From positions 50,064 to 114,063 of the forward strand of contig RCAB01000183.1 in NCBI GenBank assembly GCA_003640385.1: 64,000 nucleotides of DNA. Reading direction: 5' to 3'. The notes beneath the pieces were generated by a model. It saw only the letters and a list, made by a program, of their open reading frames with translations. It had not been told where the DNA came from and did not search any database. The DNA comes from Setaria digitata (taxonomy: Eukaryota; Nematoda; Chromadorea; Rhabditida; Setariidae). The translations under genes and the position numbers were made by a program. Below are positions 27,683 through 41,800 of the stretch, in pieces; positions within the stretch are counted from its first letter, which is position 1, and each line of letters begins with the position of its first letter.

Positions 27683-30084
27683 TCATGAAAGTGTACAGCC
27701 ACTTTGATTGCTAGGATCGCGTTCCGTTTCGTAGACCTTTGCTTCCTGCACAAGTGGTAGCGTTTTCCGGCTTTTCTTCACTTTCGAAAAATCTGGCATC
27801 TTTGCTTTTGAAATATCGAATGCTTGATAAACAGTTAAAGTCCATAACTGCAAAGCATAACTGTAAAAAAGCCTAAGAAAGAACAAATGTAATTAACGTT
27901 AAATTCAATTTACCAGAGCTCAAATTAAAGCATTTGGTCAGACTGAACTGCAATTATTAATTACCGCGCTTATAGCAGGAAGCACGAAAGGCTCTGCTTC
28001 AACCAAACCAAAAGTAGGTTTTCCTTCTGGCTCTGGGCATATGTCTGGTACCTTCTGATGATAGATAAAACCATTCTCACGCTCAGCTTTCTCCATATGC
28101 CGCTCAAGCAGTGGTCGAATACGGCGAAAAAATAGATGAGCTTCAGGTTTTGCAGCAGTTCCTGAGAGAAGAAATATGTTTCCCAAAATGATTTGGAAAA
28201 AAAGAACGTAGAAAAAGCATTAAAAAATATTTGATTATCTATAAGGTTTACATTTGGTTGAATCAGTATAAGAAATTACCTGGTCCACTAGCATTACGGT
28301 ATTTTCCTGCAAAATCAAGGGCAATATCGAAACATGAAACACCCTCTCTACATGCTCGAACAGCATCACCACATTTATCTTCAGATAACAGTTTTTCACC
28401 CAAGAAAGCATAAGCATATGCTGTATATATTTGCGATTTTAACTGGAGATAATATCGCCATTTTCCAAATAATAACTGGTGCAATTTTTCAAGACCTTTA
28501 TCTAAATAATATACTACATTACTCTTAAGTTTAATCAAATCAAGCAACTGATCTAAACTAATCTCTGGAAAAGATATCGATTGGTGCTTCCAAAATGCAA
28601 AATGTGAAAACAAATAATATTTCAAATGTAATTAAAATATGAAAAAGAGAACATATTTACTCTAAAAGAAAAGCATTTTTGAGCAGTAACCTGCTTGAAT
28701 AAACAAATGACTGGTCTCATAAGCCAGTGCTGCAATTAAACCTGGACTATGCTTCAGCTCTATAGCACGTGCCACGGTAATTTCTTGCGCTTCAGCTGTG
28801 AACTGATTGATATATGCGGAAAGCACATGTGGATCAAAATCCGAACCCGGAAAAGAAGTTAATCCATCAACCCTTTCTGAAATGAATTGCTCAACAAAAA
28901 GCACAGATAAACTTGGGATAAAGTTAAAAGCACAGATAAACTTGGAAAAAAGTTATAAGTGCATCTCAAATGATTTTACGTTTACTTTAAGTTTACATAG
29001 AAAGTTAAGCATCAGTTATTATCCAGAATTCGGCCTGCTTTCTATTAACTCACTACAAATCTTATCAAGAAGAATATTTTACACAATTTTGCAAAAAGAC
29101 ACCAATATTTTCGCGTACAAATACTAATATTCCAGCAGCACGTCGTAAACAAGTGTGTGCTTTTTTAGCATCACCTTCGAATACTTCATCTTTTGAAGCA
29201 ATCCAGGCTGCATGTTTTGAAAACCAGAAAGCCATATTAACACACATATTTAGCACCTCAAACCAACTATCATTGACTTCACTGAAACTATTAGACAGTT
29301 AAATGGTTTCTACCTGAAGCAATTAAATACTCCCAATTTTCTAAAGCATTATCTCACTTAAATAAAGTGAACCGGAATTTAGACCTTATATTTTCATTTG
29401 TAACTTAAAAACTGCATGAAGTCTAAAACCAACTACTTACACTATGCATCAGCAGACGATCTCAAGTAGCCTCAACTGTTTGGACCTAATATAAAAAGCA
29501 CGAAATGTAGACATAGCCACTTACGTTGGTGATGTTCCAAGCATCGAATTACTCCACCGAAATTGCAACACTACGGCAAGTTTGCTAGCTTTCATTTCAT
29601 CAATATTATTATTATTAACAGCAAACACAAAACCACTAAATAATGACAGGTATTGTTTAAAGTCATTCTCTACGACATCCAAATCATTACTTGCATCCTT
29701 GAAGTATTCCAGAAGATGACTACGTCTTAAGCAAAGTTCACTGAAAAGAAAAAAAGCGTTACTCCTAGTCACGTTAATCCTACCAAGCCAAATAATTTAC
29801 AACATTTTATCAAAGTGGGTCTTACAGTTACCATAACATAATGCTTCCTCTTATTGTATCAGCGAAAAATGCATTAATTAAACTTCAAATATCAAATTTT
29901 CACAGTAGCATAGAATAAATCAGTACAGTGCAGAAATGCAAAACTATTGTTCAAATTTTAAAAGAATTTTCAAACACAATTACTTGCAAATTTTCGATGT
30001 CTGTGGAGTAGTAAGCACTTGTTTCAACTGAAAATCGACAGGTTCTGTTGCTTTGATTGGATTGCGATGAAACCAATGTGCCAT
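27683..30084 (-). CDS. BROX: BROX orthologue: Bro1-domain protein with C-terminal CAAX box
   Basis: Seven exons (29984-30084, 29525-29740, 29103-29281, 28691-28876, 28280-28564, 27965-28161, 27683-27847) join in frame to 442 residues; vertebrate BROX is about 410. It starts [18 protein letters not shown], matching the family N-terminus, and keeps diagnostic blocks [42 protein letters not shown] and [12 protein letters not shown]. It ends in CTLS, a CAAX box predicted to be prenylated. BROX is a Bro1-domain relative of ALIX and HD-PTP that binds ESCRT-III CHMP4 and acts at nuclear-envelope and endosomal membranes. The farnesyl anchor fits membrane recruitment. Introns are short. The ATG at 30082-30084 gives the family-typical start. 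Identity firm; cellular role inferred from orthologues. Confidence 0.96.
28901..28958. repeat. 29-bp tandem duplication in a BROX intron
   Basis: Two adjacent copies, each beginning AGCACAGATAAACTTGG, differing at only a few bases. They lie in the intron between exons 3 and 4 of BROX, close to the exon 4 acceptor. Confidence 0.8.
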
Positions 30085-30938
30085 TTCAATTTAATTCAGC
30101 AATAAGCCATTACTTGTTTTTCTCAATTCAACAAACTATAAAAGGAAATGTTGAAAGTCAATAAAATATAATTTGTAAGAAAAATTTTGATTAAAAAAAC
30201 CGTTTAAAAAATCATATATGATTTGTCTTCTTCACGGAAAGATTTCAGATAATTCCCTGTCCATCTAAAACTTCAAACTGTAACAAAAAAAAAAGAAGGA
30301 CGATCCTGAAATTTTATTATACCTACTTCATTATTTCCTAAATTACACTTTAAATTCTAAGGATAGAATTCGAAAATTTGCAAGAAAAAAAAAAGAAACC
30401 AAGAAAAAATTATATTCCAGAGCTAATCGAATCAGTGAAAATGTTGTAAAAAAGTACCCATCAAAACTGCAATTGAGTATAACTTAACAAAGACTCAGAA
30501 AGATTCCATAAATGAGAAACTGTAGTATTACAATGAGAAATGATATAATGAATACCTGGTAGTTCCAATAATCCGATTAGAAATATTTAATAAAATTCCA
30601 AACATTATTCACCACTACGACTACCATTTCTAAATATATACATTCCCCTCCTGTCTTAAACACAATTTTATCAGTCTCTATCAGCCTCTGTTAAGCTTTG
30701 CCATCATCGTTTCAATTATGCTATCTATTCTCACTTCCTTCATCCCATCTAATATTCCTTCTATGGCACGATGGTCTCCATTCATCTTATGCATCTTCTG
30801 TGCCTCTTCCGAAATAGTCTATTCTCATCACTATTAAACTTAAAAATATATTTAAAAAATATATATATAAAATATGAAAAATGTAATCCCATCACCATTC
30901 GGAACACACTCAAGATGATATAACTCTCCTTAATAACC

Positions 30939-31020
30939 ATGTCAAAGTAACGGAACCACACTTTACACATCATGTCAAAGTAATGAAACCAGCAGTGGAA
31001 CTATGTCAAAGTAACAAAAC
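30939..31020. repeat. Three spaced copies of ATGTCAAAGTAA
   Basis: ATGTCAAAGTAA followed by a GAAACC-like tail occurs at 30939, 30972 and 31003, a period of 31-33 bp. About 900 bp upstream of the BROX start, so either a decayed minisatellite or clustered protein-binding sites. Confidence 0.65.
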
Positions 31021-33475
31021 TAAATCAACACAGGCTACAGTAACATAACACCACCAAACCGCTAGAAACATAATGAACTCATCCAAAAATCACGTTCGAA
31101 GAGAACCAGATGCACTAATTACGGTAATATTATTTTCGTTTGCAGAAAATAGCCACATATAGTAGCTCTGTTTTCATTTATGTATAATACATTCATTATT
31201 CAGGATGATATTTTTGTCTTCCTATTATGGAAAGTCATTTGAAACATCATATTCTGGTACAGGATTGTGAAATAGCCTATCCTTTTCTGTTCACTGTCCA
31301 TACTTTTGCATAATTTAATTTAAAACTTCACAAATTAGCCACTACTGTTTTTTTAGATCCAGTTCAAAAAACATATTTTACTTGTGAGTTAATTCAAAAT
31401 TTTCCATTAATACAATTTCGATGATCAAACTGTCATTCTGGCTGACATTCAGGATACTGCTCATCAATAAATTGCATTTAACTAATTTTACTTTAATAAA
31501 TCTGAAATATACAGTCTCATCCTCTTGCTTTCCATTGTAGTCAGCATAAATGCTTCGAAATGTTCAACAAATGCGAATTTGGATTAATCCAAATAAATAT
31601 AATCCTTTCGCAAAAATTTTCTCAATCCTGTAATAAAGTATAATTTCCCACCATCTAACTTTACTTTCTCACCAGAAATAATAATTGTTTTAATGAGGAA
31701 AACAAAATGCTTCCGAAGAGTTTTTGAGGCAAAATTCTTTTTAATCATTTTTCCAATAATCATTTCCCATCCAACTGATCGTTCAAATAAGTTTAGAATT
31801 AAAACTAGATTATATTATTCAATAATTTTAGGATTTAAACCAATTATAGTACTCCCCATCTCAATTGTTTGACGAAAGCTGTGAGAATGTTAAATTACTC
31901 CACTGCAACTATTATTAAAAATCAATCACTTAGATGTGTTCTTTTTTGAAATTTCATAATTCCACAATAACTTTTGTTGATATGAACCAGCAAGCTTTCA
32001 GCACACAGATAATTTCGAATTTCATAATTTCAATTTAAAGTTCATTAATTTTGTCGTATTTTGAAATCTCGAACTGATGTTTGTATTTTAGAGGAATTAA
32101 TTTTCTCGATTTTTTAGAATAAACATATGAATAAATTAGTAACATTTGTATTTTGATGGCAGTTTCAAGCTACCAAAACCACACAATAACTAAAAAATAT
32201 ATTGCTTCTTAAACCAATTTCATCATTAATTATAAAAACTTTTACAATGAATAATTCGCCATCAGTCATTTTCGAAATTCACATATACATATAATAATAC
32301 TAATCCTTCTTCGCTCTTCACTTAATCCGTTCGTTATCATTTTATCAATCACTTGGAAATTTTTTTTTTTTTTTTTCTAGAGCACACCATTCTCAAAATT
32401 GATCTTTACACATAGAGTAATCTTTCATAAATCATTTAAATGTTACAGCTTCTGTTTAACCAAACGAACAAAAATTGTAATGAAACTTTTGAAACAAAAA
32501 GAAAAAAGAGGAAATTAATATATTATACTTACAATGCACTAATTCATACAATCAGTTTGACTTCGAATTCCATAAAAATTTGGCGAATAATAAAGCAAAC
32601 AAAAAAGTAAGCCAGTTTTACTTTACACTAATTTTGGCTATATTTGAGGTCATAGCGATATATTTTACAATGCCAAATTTGTGATTCGCTGACTTATATT
32701 TAAATTTGAAATTTGAAAAGTCTCAAAGTGATGCTAAAAAATAGCGAACTTTCATTCTGCTAGCATAGAATATGGTTTTTTCTTTACTTCTAAAGAATGT
32801 AATTAAAACAATAATTAACGGGCAGTGTTTAGATTTGCATTATAAAATGAAATTTAATTTTTACATTGGATTAATTTTCTAAAATCCATCCATCCGTCAA
32901 CATCTTCGCCAAACAATTTGTAACAGATTTTACGGCATTGAAATTTGTAATGTAAACATGCCAACAGGTCCTCTACTTCAAATAACTAAATCCATTGGGG
33001 TTTTGCCGTTGACTTGTTTATGCAATGTTTTAACGTAGATTACGTAAAATTTAGGTTATTTATAAGCGTATGTGTGTCTGATAAGTAATTTGATAATTTA
33101 TCACACATAAGTGACATAACAAATAGCTATAAACTGATAGGATTGAGACCTTTTTTTTCATTTAAAAATCAAAGCAAAAAAAAAGAAAAAAAAAACAGAA
33201 ACAAAAGAAGCTTGCATCATTACACATTTAAATTTTATTTCGTTCTTTTAGATAGTGATTTAATTTAAAAATATACAACTTTGTATATTTCGATGTTGAC
33301 CTGGAATTTCGCCGGTTACGCCTTTGTTAATGAAAATTAATTACTAATTGTCTCTTCGTCAACCACCGATTGGATCAGTCTATTGTGTAGTATTCTCGTT
33401 AAGCCCTCTAGAAAATGTCTATTGTTACAAGAAAATTTGAATGAGTGTATCAGCTCCTGATAGTCCCAAAGATGT

Positions 33476-33529
33476 TATCACAGGAACATTTACTATTATT
33501 TATCAATATTTATCACAGGAATATTTACT
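33476..33529. repeat. Two direct copies of TATCACAGGAAYATTTACT
   Basis: A 19-base motif is repeated at 33476 and 33511 with a 35-bp period, differing at one base. It contains the miR-2-like string ATCACAG, but the copies are direct, not inverted, so this is not a pre-microRNA. Confidence 0.7.
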
Positions 33530-34551
33530 GCAATGAATGATTAGAAATAATTAGCAATTAACTTTGTCAATTAATCAAAAGAATAAAATTCCACTTGCCA
33601 GCAGAGGAAATTTGAAAATAGTCGAAAATGTCTACTTTCGCTGTATCAACTTATTACCATTATTTATAACAATCTTAGAATTTTCGGCTTTTTTCCACCC
33701 AACTAAAATAGAACTTCTTCAATGAACAATTCCAGCACGACAATTACTGTTTAATTTTCGTACCTCTTTTATTCTTATTTTGTAATATTGAATAATTAAT
33801 TTTACTAAATTAATTCAAACCCATTTGTTTTGATCCAGTAAAAACAACAATCATAAAGTTTTATCTTTTTTTCCCTCTAAAGAGAGAGGAAAAAAAGATA
33901 ATCTTCTTTTATTTTTAGACAGGAAAATTTCGTTTCCTTTCTTTTTTCCAATTCAAAAGATCAATCAATTTCTTTTTTCCTTTTTCAGTTCAAATTCATT
34001 TTCTTTTTCTTGCGCAACAAAAATTTTCTTTTCTTCCAATCCATTCATTTCATTTCATAATGGAATAAACAGATTCATACAAATCCGGAAAAAGAAGGAG
34101 AAAAAGATCAACAATTCTTGAAAATTTGATAAAAAAAAATTCGACATCCTTCTCGAAAGGTAGGCTAATCGTTTCCGTTTCAACAGAGGCAAACGAAGTA
34201 ATTCCTTTTCCTTTTTGCTTTCTTTTAGTCAGTAAGAATGAAAAGAATGTTGAAAAAGGACATCCAACAAAAGCATGCCAACAGCGCAGTGTTAAAAGAG
34301 ACGAATGACGACAAATGAACGAATGAAAATATTTTAAAAACTCGAGAAACCATAATTGAGAAATTTTTATTCACAATAGAACTGATATCACGAAATAAAT
34401 GTCTGAGAATGAAAAGCAAATGCAACTGATTCGTTGAATGACAATGATCAATTAATCAATTTATAACAATTAATAATTATAAATAATTATAGAAACAACA
34501 TCAACTATTGTTACTATTATTGTTTTCTTTAAAATTGCTACTACTTTTTAA

Positions 34552-34552
34552 A

Positions 34553-34602
<50 letters not shown>
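34552..34602. repeat. (ATT)n microsatellite
   Basis: Uninterrupted ATT triplets, about 15 units, in the intergenic stretch. Confidence 0.95.
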
Positions 34603-35537
34603 GTTTGGTGTCTGATTATAGTGCTAAGAATTGAGATATCTGTTACATATAATTTAATCATAGCATTTATTGAGTTGCAGATGACTGCACTTTTCTACTG
34701 TAGTTAATTAAATTTAAAAGGACCCTTATTTCGCTTTTACAGTAGGAAATGTTCATTTTGACATTTCAGTTTTAACTGTAATCGGCAAGCAAATAATTTA
34801 TATTTAATTAATATATTTCAAAATTTTCTGCTAGCAATGTCACCATTATCAGTCATCATTCAACAATATTTGCTGTCCATTGTAAATTTTTTTGAAATTC
34901 GAACATTTCTCGAATTCTTCACTAATTATTATTATTTTCAGAATAATTTAATCATCCGTGTTTATGGTTGGGGAAATTTAGAATGCTATAAGTCTTATTC
35001 AATTCCTATTTGTACCACATTTTCCATTGTTTTAATTTAAATTCATTTTATTCCAATCAAAAAAAAGAGTGAAAATTTGCCTCCAAACTTTTTCCACTTT
35101 CTAGAAATGATTTATTTCCTTTATTAAAAAAGGAATAAAATAAATGAAAGTAATACGAGAAAAGAGCAGAAATAGAACTTTTTTTTCCTCCCCTCGCACT
35201 TTATATTTATGAATGGATCTGAAATTATTATTTTTCTTGTCCTAACAGTGACTTTTTTAATTTTCTCTTTTACCCTTTTTTTTTTTTTTTTCAAATTATT
35301 CATTTCGCTGTCGCCTTTTTTCTTCTCACTCGATGAATATAAATAATTTGTTTTTTTTTTCTCTATCAATGAAATGGTAAATGTGAAAGTGTAAAATGTA
35401 AAATATCTTTGCAAAAAAAAAAAATATATGGCAGTTGTAGGATTGTAATGAAATTGTATGGAAAAGAAAAAGAAAAAATTCTACTTAACAAGACCAGTGA
35501 TAGATTAAATGTGGTGATCCATACTATAAAAAGTCAA

Positions 35538-35670
35538 TGCTAGGCAAACAAATGTGTAATAGGCCAAACTAAGATGAACAGTGCTAGGCGAGCATAGTAT
35601 TTATTATAAGCCAAAAAAGTTAAAATGCCACTACTAGGCTATCAAATTGGTTGAGCTAAATTGGAAAGCC
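35538..35670. repeat. Degenerate repeat around CTAGGC
   Basis: CTAGGC occurs in similar context (AATGCTAGGCA, AGTGCTAGGCG, CTACTAGGCT) at intervals of roughly 40-50 bp, each followed by a GCCAAA-like or AAGCC string. The last copy pairs with AAGCCTAG nearby. Looks like an old tandem repeat. Confidence 0.4.
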
Positions 35671-35934
35671 TAGCTGATGATGATGTCGTCTTTTACTGCT
35701 CATGACTAAAAAACTTGCAGTAGCCAGAAAATTGAAACAATAACTCAAAATATATATATATGAAATAATGTTGCAATTTATTATTATTATCATTTATTAG
35801 AATAATTTAATGAAAAAGAAAAAACAATTAAATAAACTTTATCAGCTACTGCATGTACAATTAAATAACTACCTGTCATTTTACTGTAGTAGCATTTGTT
35901 TTCTTTCTTTTTTCTTCTTTTTCTTTAATTGTCT

Positions 35935-36140
35935 GTTTTTGCTGTAATTGTTATTGTTATTCTTGTTGTTGTTGCTACTGCTTTTGCTGGTGTTACTATT
36001 GTTCGTCGTTATCACTGATGTTGTTATTGTCGCTGCAGTTCTTATCACTATTTTTTTAACATAATAATTATTGTCATTATTGCTATCATTAATATCGTCA
36101 TTGTTATTACTATTTCCACTGTTGCAATTATTATTGTTCA
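35935..36140. repeat. Imperfect TTG/TTA trinucleotide tract
   Basis: Triplet-biased sequence on the plus strand (TTGTTGTTGCTACTGC and similar) that creates open frames in both strands (Asn/Ser-rich on minus, Leu/Ser-rich on plus). Composition alone explains these frames. Confidence 0.75.
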
Positions 36141-37882
36141 CGAAACAACGCTTTCTTTTTAAACAAATAATTTTCAGTTTTTCACCACCTTTTGAAGAGT
36201 CGTTTTTCTTTCTGTTTCCTTTTTTTTTCTTTTTTTTTCTTCAAGAGGAAAACTGACAATTCATCTTGTTGTTAATGATAATGGAATTTCTTATTTTAAA
36301 ACTTTTTTCAAGAATAATTTAATATATTGCTAGACCAGAGTAAAATATTACGCGCAATTGATCAGACTTTTCTGGTGAAAAAGAATTCGAAATTTTTTTT
36401 TTGCTTTTACTTAAATTTAATTTAAACTAACAAGTTTTCGAATTTTATGTTCGATGTGACATTTATTATACTGAGATTTTATCAACTCCTAATAGATTTT
36501 TAATCTTTTATAAATCAGTGACAGTGCTCATATAATTTGAAAGAAAATTAGAATAGAAAATAAATTTTTTTTCTGCAATATTTAAAAAGTTATAGATTAG
36601 AAGATAGGTTGCTTTTTGAATAATTAATACATATAATAAATAATATCATAAATTCAAAAATATTTCCAGATTAATCTCACCCTAAAAACATCAGCGCCTA
36701 TGTCGCAGATGAATTAATTAGTTTTGTCGCTAAATTAATTGTTATGGAGCATGAACTCTTCTTTTAAGTAGCAATACATCTTTCAGCAACGGAAATATGA
36801 AGTTTGGAATAAAAGAAAAGACTATCATTTATCGAAATATTCTTTAAATCAATTACTTAAATAAGTTAGAATTAAATGTTTTCACAAAAAAAAAGACAGT
36901 GTGATGCAAATTACTGCTTACCGAAAAAATAATGAATATAAAATTGGGAAAGAAAGATTTATTTCATTAATTCAGTAATACCATGTAAAAAAGAAGGGAA
37001 AAAAATTATATGATTAAATTATTGACAAAAATAATTGTATTGAAGAAATGTTCCAAATTAATTTTGTCATATAATTACTGTATATTTATTCATTATTATT
37101 TACTTATTTATTCGTTTAGGGCTGCTTGTTTGTTTTTATCGTATATATTTTTTCGCTGATCTGTGTTTTTTATTCGTCTATGCATATTTATTTGTTTACT
37201 TTTTCATTTTTCCCTATTTATCTATTTATGTAGGCTACTTGTTTATTTGTTTATTTATTTTTACTAATTCATGGCTGTTTGTGGAACATCTAAATATGTT
37301 TCACCTTTCTGTCACAGGTGCAAGGGCGGTACCTTGTCCCGTGTAGCACTGCTTATCAATACTAATCTTTTCTTGAAAAAGTACCTTATCTGTTAGAATT
37401 GTCGTGGTATTATCGCCTAAAAATTATCAAATTTATCAGCTCTACTACAACCGTCTTTGGTATCATTTAGATATTATTATTAAATTATCCTGTGATTTTT
37501 AATAATTAGTTTCTATCATTTATTGTGCTCATTATGCTTGTTTATAATAATTAATTGCTATCATTTAAAAATTTTCGAAGTATCATATTCACTATGATTG
37601 TTCTTTTTTTTTGTTATATCCATAACTATTATCGCAATAATTGCCCGTTATTATTTCAAAAATTACCGAATTATATTATCCATTTCAATTTTCTTTCAAA
37701 TTAATTCTCATTCTACCTTCGACATTATTCATTAGTTTAAAGAATTACTTTTTGAATCTTTTTTAAAGTGAGAAATATTTATTATATAATGTAATGATTA
37801 TTTTTTATTCGCTTATCTACGAAACATTTTGTAAACTTCTAATTATTGACTTCTAATTTTTATCTATTTTTCCTTTTTTAAA

Positions 37883-37883
37883 C

Positions 37884-37945
<62 letters not shown>

Positions 37946-37950
37946 AATAA
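37883..37950. repeat. (TAA)n microsatellite
   Basis: TAA triplets interrupted by two TGA units, about 1 kb upstream of the plus-strand globin. Confidence 0.95.
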
Positions 37951-38891
37951 ACTGCAACAATATTAGTGGATACAAATAATTCTATTAGCAATAACAAATC
38001 ACGATACTAATAATGAAACAAAATGATAAAACAATTAAGCTTTCAAAATAGCTCATTGAAAATATAAAACTATACTATTAATAATCATAACACTTACATA
38101 ACAAATACACTATTGTTAGCTTAATTATTGAGTGGGAAATTTTGAAATAATTACTGAATAAAAGAGAAATACTTCGTCTCACTTATTTCTCAACAAATAA
38201 TATTATTTCCTTTTCTGTGGAATGTTTGCTCAATTTACCTCTAAAATTGGCCAACAAAAAGAGAGGAAAAAATTTTGAAATTTATCCGTTGTGACTTTTT
38301 AATTTCATCAAGTTTTTGTTATGACTTTTTAATTTCAGCATAAATTTTTTTTTTCAAAGCTTTGAAAAATATTGAAAAATTTTCTGCATAAAAAGTAATA
38401 TTTCAATAAAATTCTAAAATTCAAATAAAAATTTCTAAAATTTGAATTCCTTCATTCTCAGCATTTCGACACGCTGTGATTTTAAATATTTCAAATTTCG
38501 TAAATTTTATGCTTTAAAACAAGCCATCTCAAAATTTGTTCATTTAGGCTACAAAACTTGCTAAATATTAGATCATATAAATTTTTTTTCTAAATTATAA
38601 AACTAATTAACTATCAATCATACGACAATAAATATGCTTAAAAATTTACAATCTATGAAATTTCTACAAAGTTTAAACTTAAAATAGCCATTTTCTCAAC
38701 ATGTTTCTAGTATTAATTAGTAAAATTTTTCTCTTTTCATAAGATTTTTACTACCAATAAAATAATTATTCCTACGTTTTTTTTTTTTTAGAAAATTTTG
38801 AAAAATTTATTCGTTATTTTCGCTTTTCTTCCTTTTTTTTTCAACAAATTTAATATAATTATTTTTGTTTATTTATTTGCAGCAATTCAAA

Positions 38892-41800
38892 ATGATGCGA
38901 ATTAAGGAAGCAATTGAAAGACGTAAATTAATACATAAAATGAACGATGAATGGGAAGATAAAAACATCGAAATTTGTAAATCTTCCTGTCGTAAGTTTT
39001 TTGATTTCTTTTTCAATCAGTTAGCTTTTTTTTATTGAATGGATTTAATTGAAATTCGAAATCAATACTGTAAATATTCATATAGACGTTGCAATTATTA
39101 GAAAATTATTATTATTTTAAATTTTAATCGTCACAATGTTTTATGGATTTAAAATGCAATTAGTTGAATTATTTTAATGAAATACTTTTGGTGCATTTAA
39201 TGGTAAAATTTTTGTTTCTTTTTATCGTACAATAACCAATATTGTATTGTTCTTACAATAAGTCAGCTGACATTTTAATAGCAAATCTGTTGAAAGGTCT
39301 TTAAAAGGTTTAAAATTTAAACGACGTAGAAAGTTCCGAAAATGACAAAATCAATCGCTAATTAATCATTTTTTCCCTGAAAAGATCATTTAATTGTTTA
39401 AAATGATACCTTTTTCTATTGGAACTTTTCAGCAAGGTTTTGTTCAAAATAAAAGTGCAAAGAGTATAACTATGACACATCATATAAAATTGATTTTATT
39501 TGAACAGATTATTGATTAATTGGTTAAATTAATTAATGAATTATTTTAACATTTAGCGCTGGCATCAGAAGAAAATAGCTCTGTTTCGTCAGTTGAATCC
39601 GATATAGCAATGTGGCAATTTGCGCAACAGTTAGAAAAACGAATGACACTTCTACAAGTAAAATTAAAATTGTTTTAAGAAAAAAAATTTTTCTTTAGTT
39701 TCAGATTTTTTATTCGCATTTTTTGTAAAAAATTTCTTTTAGCTATTTCGTTTTTTTCCTTTCATTTTTAAAAGTTTATTTATTCAAATAATACGTCATT
39801 TTTATTAAAATTTTGCTTGAATTACACACTCATCTCGTTATTTTGCACATTTACAGAAAAAAAAATTTTTTTTTTCGGATATTATGAAATTTTCAGAAAC
39901 GTGCATTGCGCATAACGTGGAAGAGGCTATCAGGAGCACCACGTACGTCAGGACGTGGTACCATTCCAATTATGGAAAAGGTTAAAGGATAGTAATTATT
40001 ATTGGATACATATGAGCATATACATATGCAAATGTATCTGACTATTTTGTAGATCCTGTCTTAAATTTATCATTATTATCAAGATAATTGCGATTCTACT
40101 AACACAAAATAATAGTGATAAATTATATTATAATTCTATTAATATAGTGATGATGACCACTTTCATTAGCTTATTTTTCCTTTTCTTTTGTTCTAAATTA
40201 TCACAAAAAGATAATGACACAGTAATTACTCAAAAAAAAAAAAAAAAAAATTAGTGACAATAATAAGATAATAATAATGTTATGAAATAAAAAGCTTTTA
40301 GTCATATTTATTTAATTTTCCTTTCTTTCAAACGAAAGTGACAGCTATAAAAAATTTCATAATATTTATTTCAGATGTCAAAAAAAAAATTATTTTGTCA
40401 TTAAAATTCATTTCATAATATCAAAAAAAAAAAAAAAAAGGAAAAAGGAAATGTCAAAAATGAAAATATTATAGGAAGAAAAAAAGAAAAGTTTTTTCTT
40501 CAGTTTTTTTTTTTCTTTAAATGTTTTGTTTTTTTAAAGGTATTTGATAAAATGTGCGAAACAAGCGAATTAATGGCAATCTTTTATAAAAGCGCATTTG
40601 TCAGTTGTGTTGAGGAGCGGATTTGCGCTAAACTTTTTTTCTTTAAATGTTTTGTTTTTTTAAAGGTATTTGATAAAATGTGCGAAACAACCGAATTAAT
40701 GGCAATCTTTTATAAAAGCGCATTTGTCAGTTGTGTTGAGGAGCGGATTTGCGCTAAACAAAAAGTTTCAACAAATTCAGCGCCAAATTTTCGAACAATT
40801 CGAGATCATGCCATTTTATTGGCTGATTTCATTGATGATATCATTTCGCTGATGTTTGATCCTAACACAACTTCGAGAAAATCATTTGATTTGAGACAAA
40901 TTGGTAGATTTTGAAAATTTTCGAAATCTAAATAAAATATAATATAGAGTAATATGAAAATTACGAACACATCATGATCATTTTAGCATTTTTTCTTTTT
41001 CTTTTTGAAAAGAAAAAAGAAAGAAACGTCTGATTTGAGTAAATTTTTAATTTGAAATTTTTATTTCAAAGATAAAAATGAATCGAAGTGAAATTATCAA
41101 TATGCATTGATTTTGTTTTTTATTTTTATAATTTATCCTCAAATATTAATATTTCGTTTTTTTTCTTCCATTTGAAATTAAAGTGAAAAAGAGAGAGAAA
41201 GAGAAGAGAAACAAATGATTTGATATATTATTTGGTAAGGAATTTGAAATAAAATATAATAAATAAGATGTAAATAAAATAGAATATGAAGATGTAAAAT
41301 TGTTATAAAATATGAAATCAAATTTTTTTTTTGTTGTTGAAACGAAATTATTGCAGAAGAAATTACTTTATCAAAATTAAAAAAAAAGAGGAAAGAAGCA
41401 ATCTGATAATTTCAATGTTCAGATTTATCAATTATAAATTGTCAATATTTTCACTGTTTTAATTAAATTTTAGAAATGATATTTGCGAGCAAAACATGCA
41501 TATAGTAAAATTTGTCAAATATTGTAATTTTAGAAAAGAAAGGGGAAAAAAACCCAATCTCTCTCTTTATTTTTTCAAGATTTATTCTTAAAATAATTTA
41601 TGCAATTTTCATCACTTTGCAATTTCCGCAAATTATTTAACTGAATAATTAATTTAATCTAATAATTATGTTATATTCTAGCCCAAGCACATATACATCT
41701 TGAACCATTAGGCTTTCATCGAAGATTATGGATTCTATTTGGTGAATCGCTTGCTGAAGTTATGTTTAGTCAGGTAAGTAAATGAACTTTGATGCATTCC

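Larger units (their letters stand above)
30085..38891. other. 8.8-kb noncoding stretch between BROX and a globin
   Basis: It separates the divergent BROX (-) and globin (+) genes, so both promoters should lie here. No coding exon was recognised. Frames at 34126-34308 and 34837-35040 have no family features. It contains several small tandem repeats and trinucleotide arrays listed separately. Confidence 0.55.

Noticed and set aside
33476..33529. ATCACAG strings resembling miR-2 seeds
   Set aside because: Two direct repeats with no opposing arm, so no precursor hairpin.
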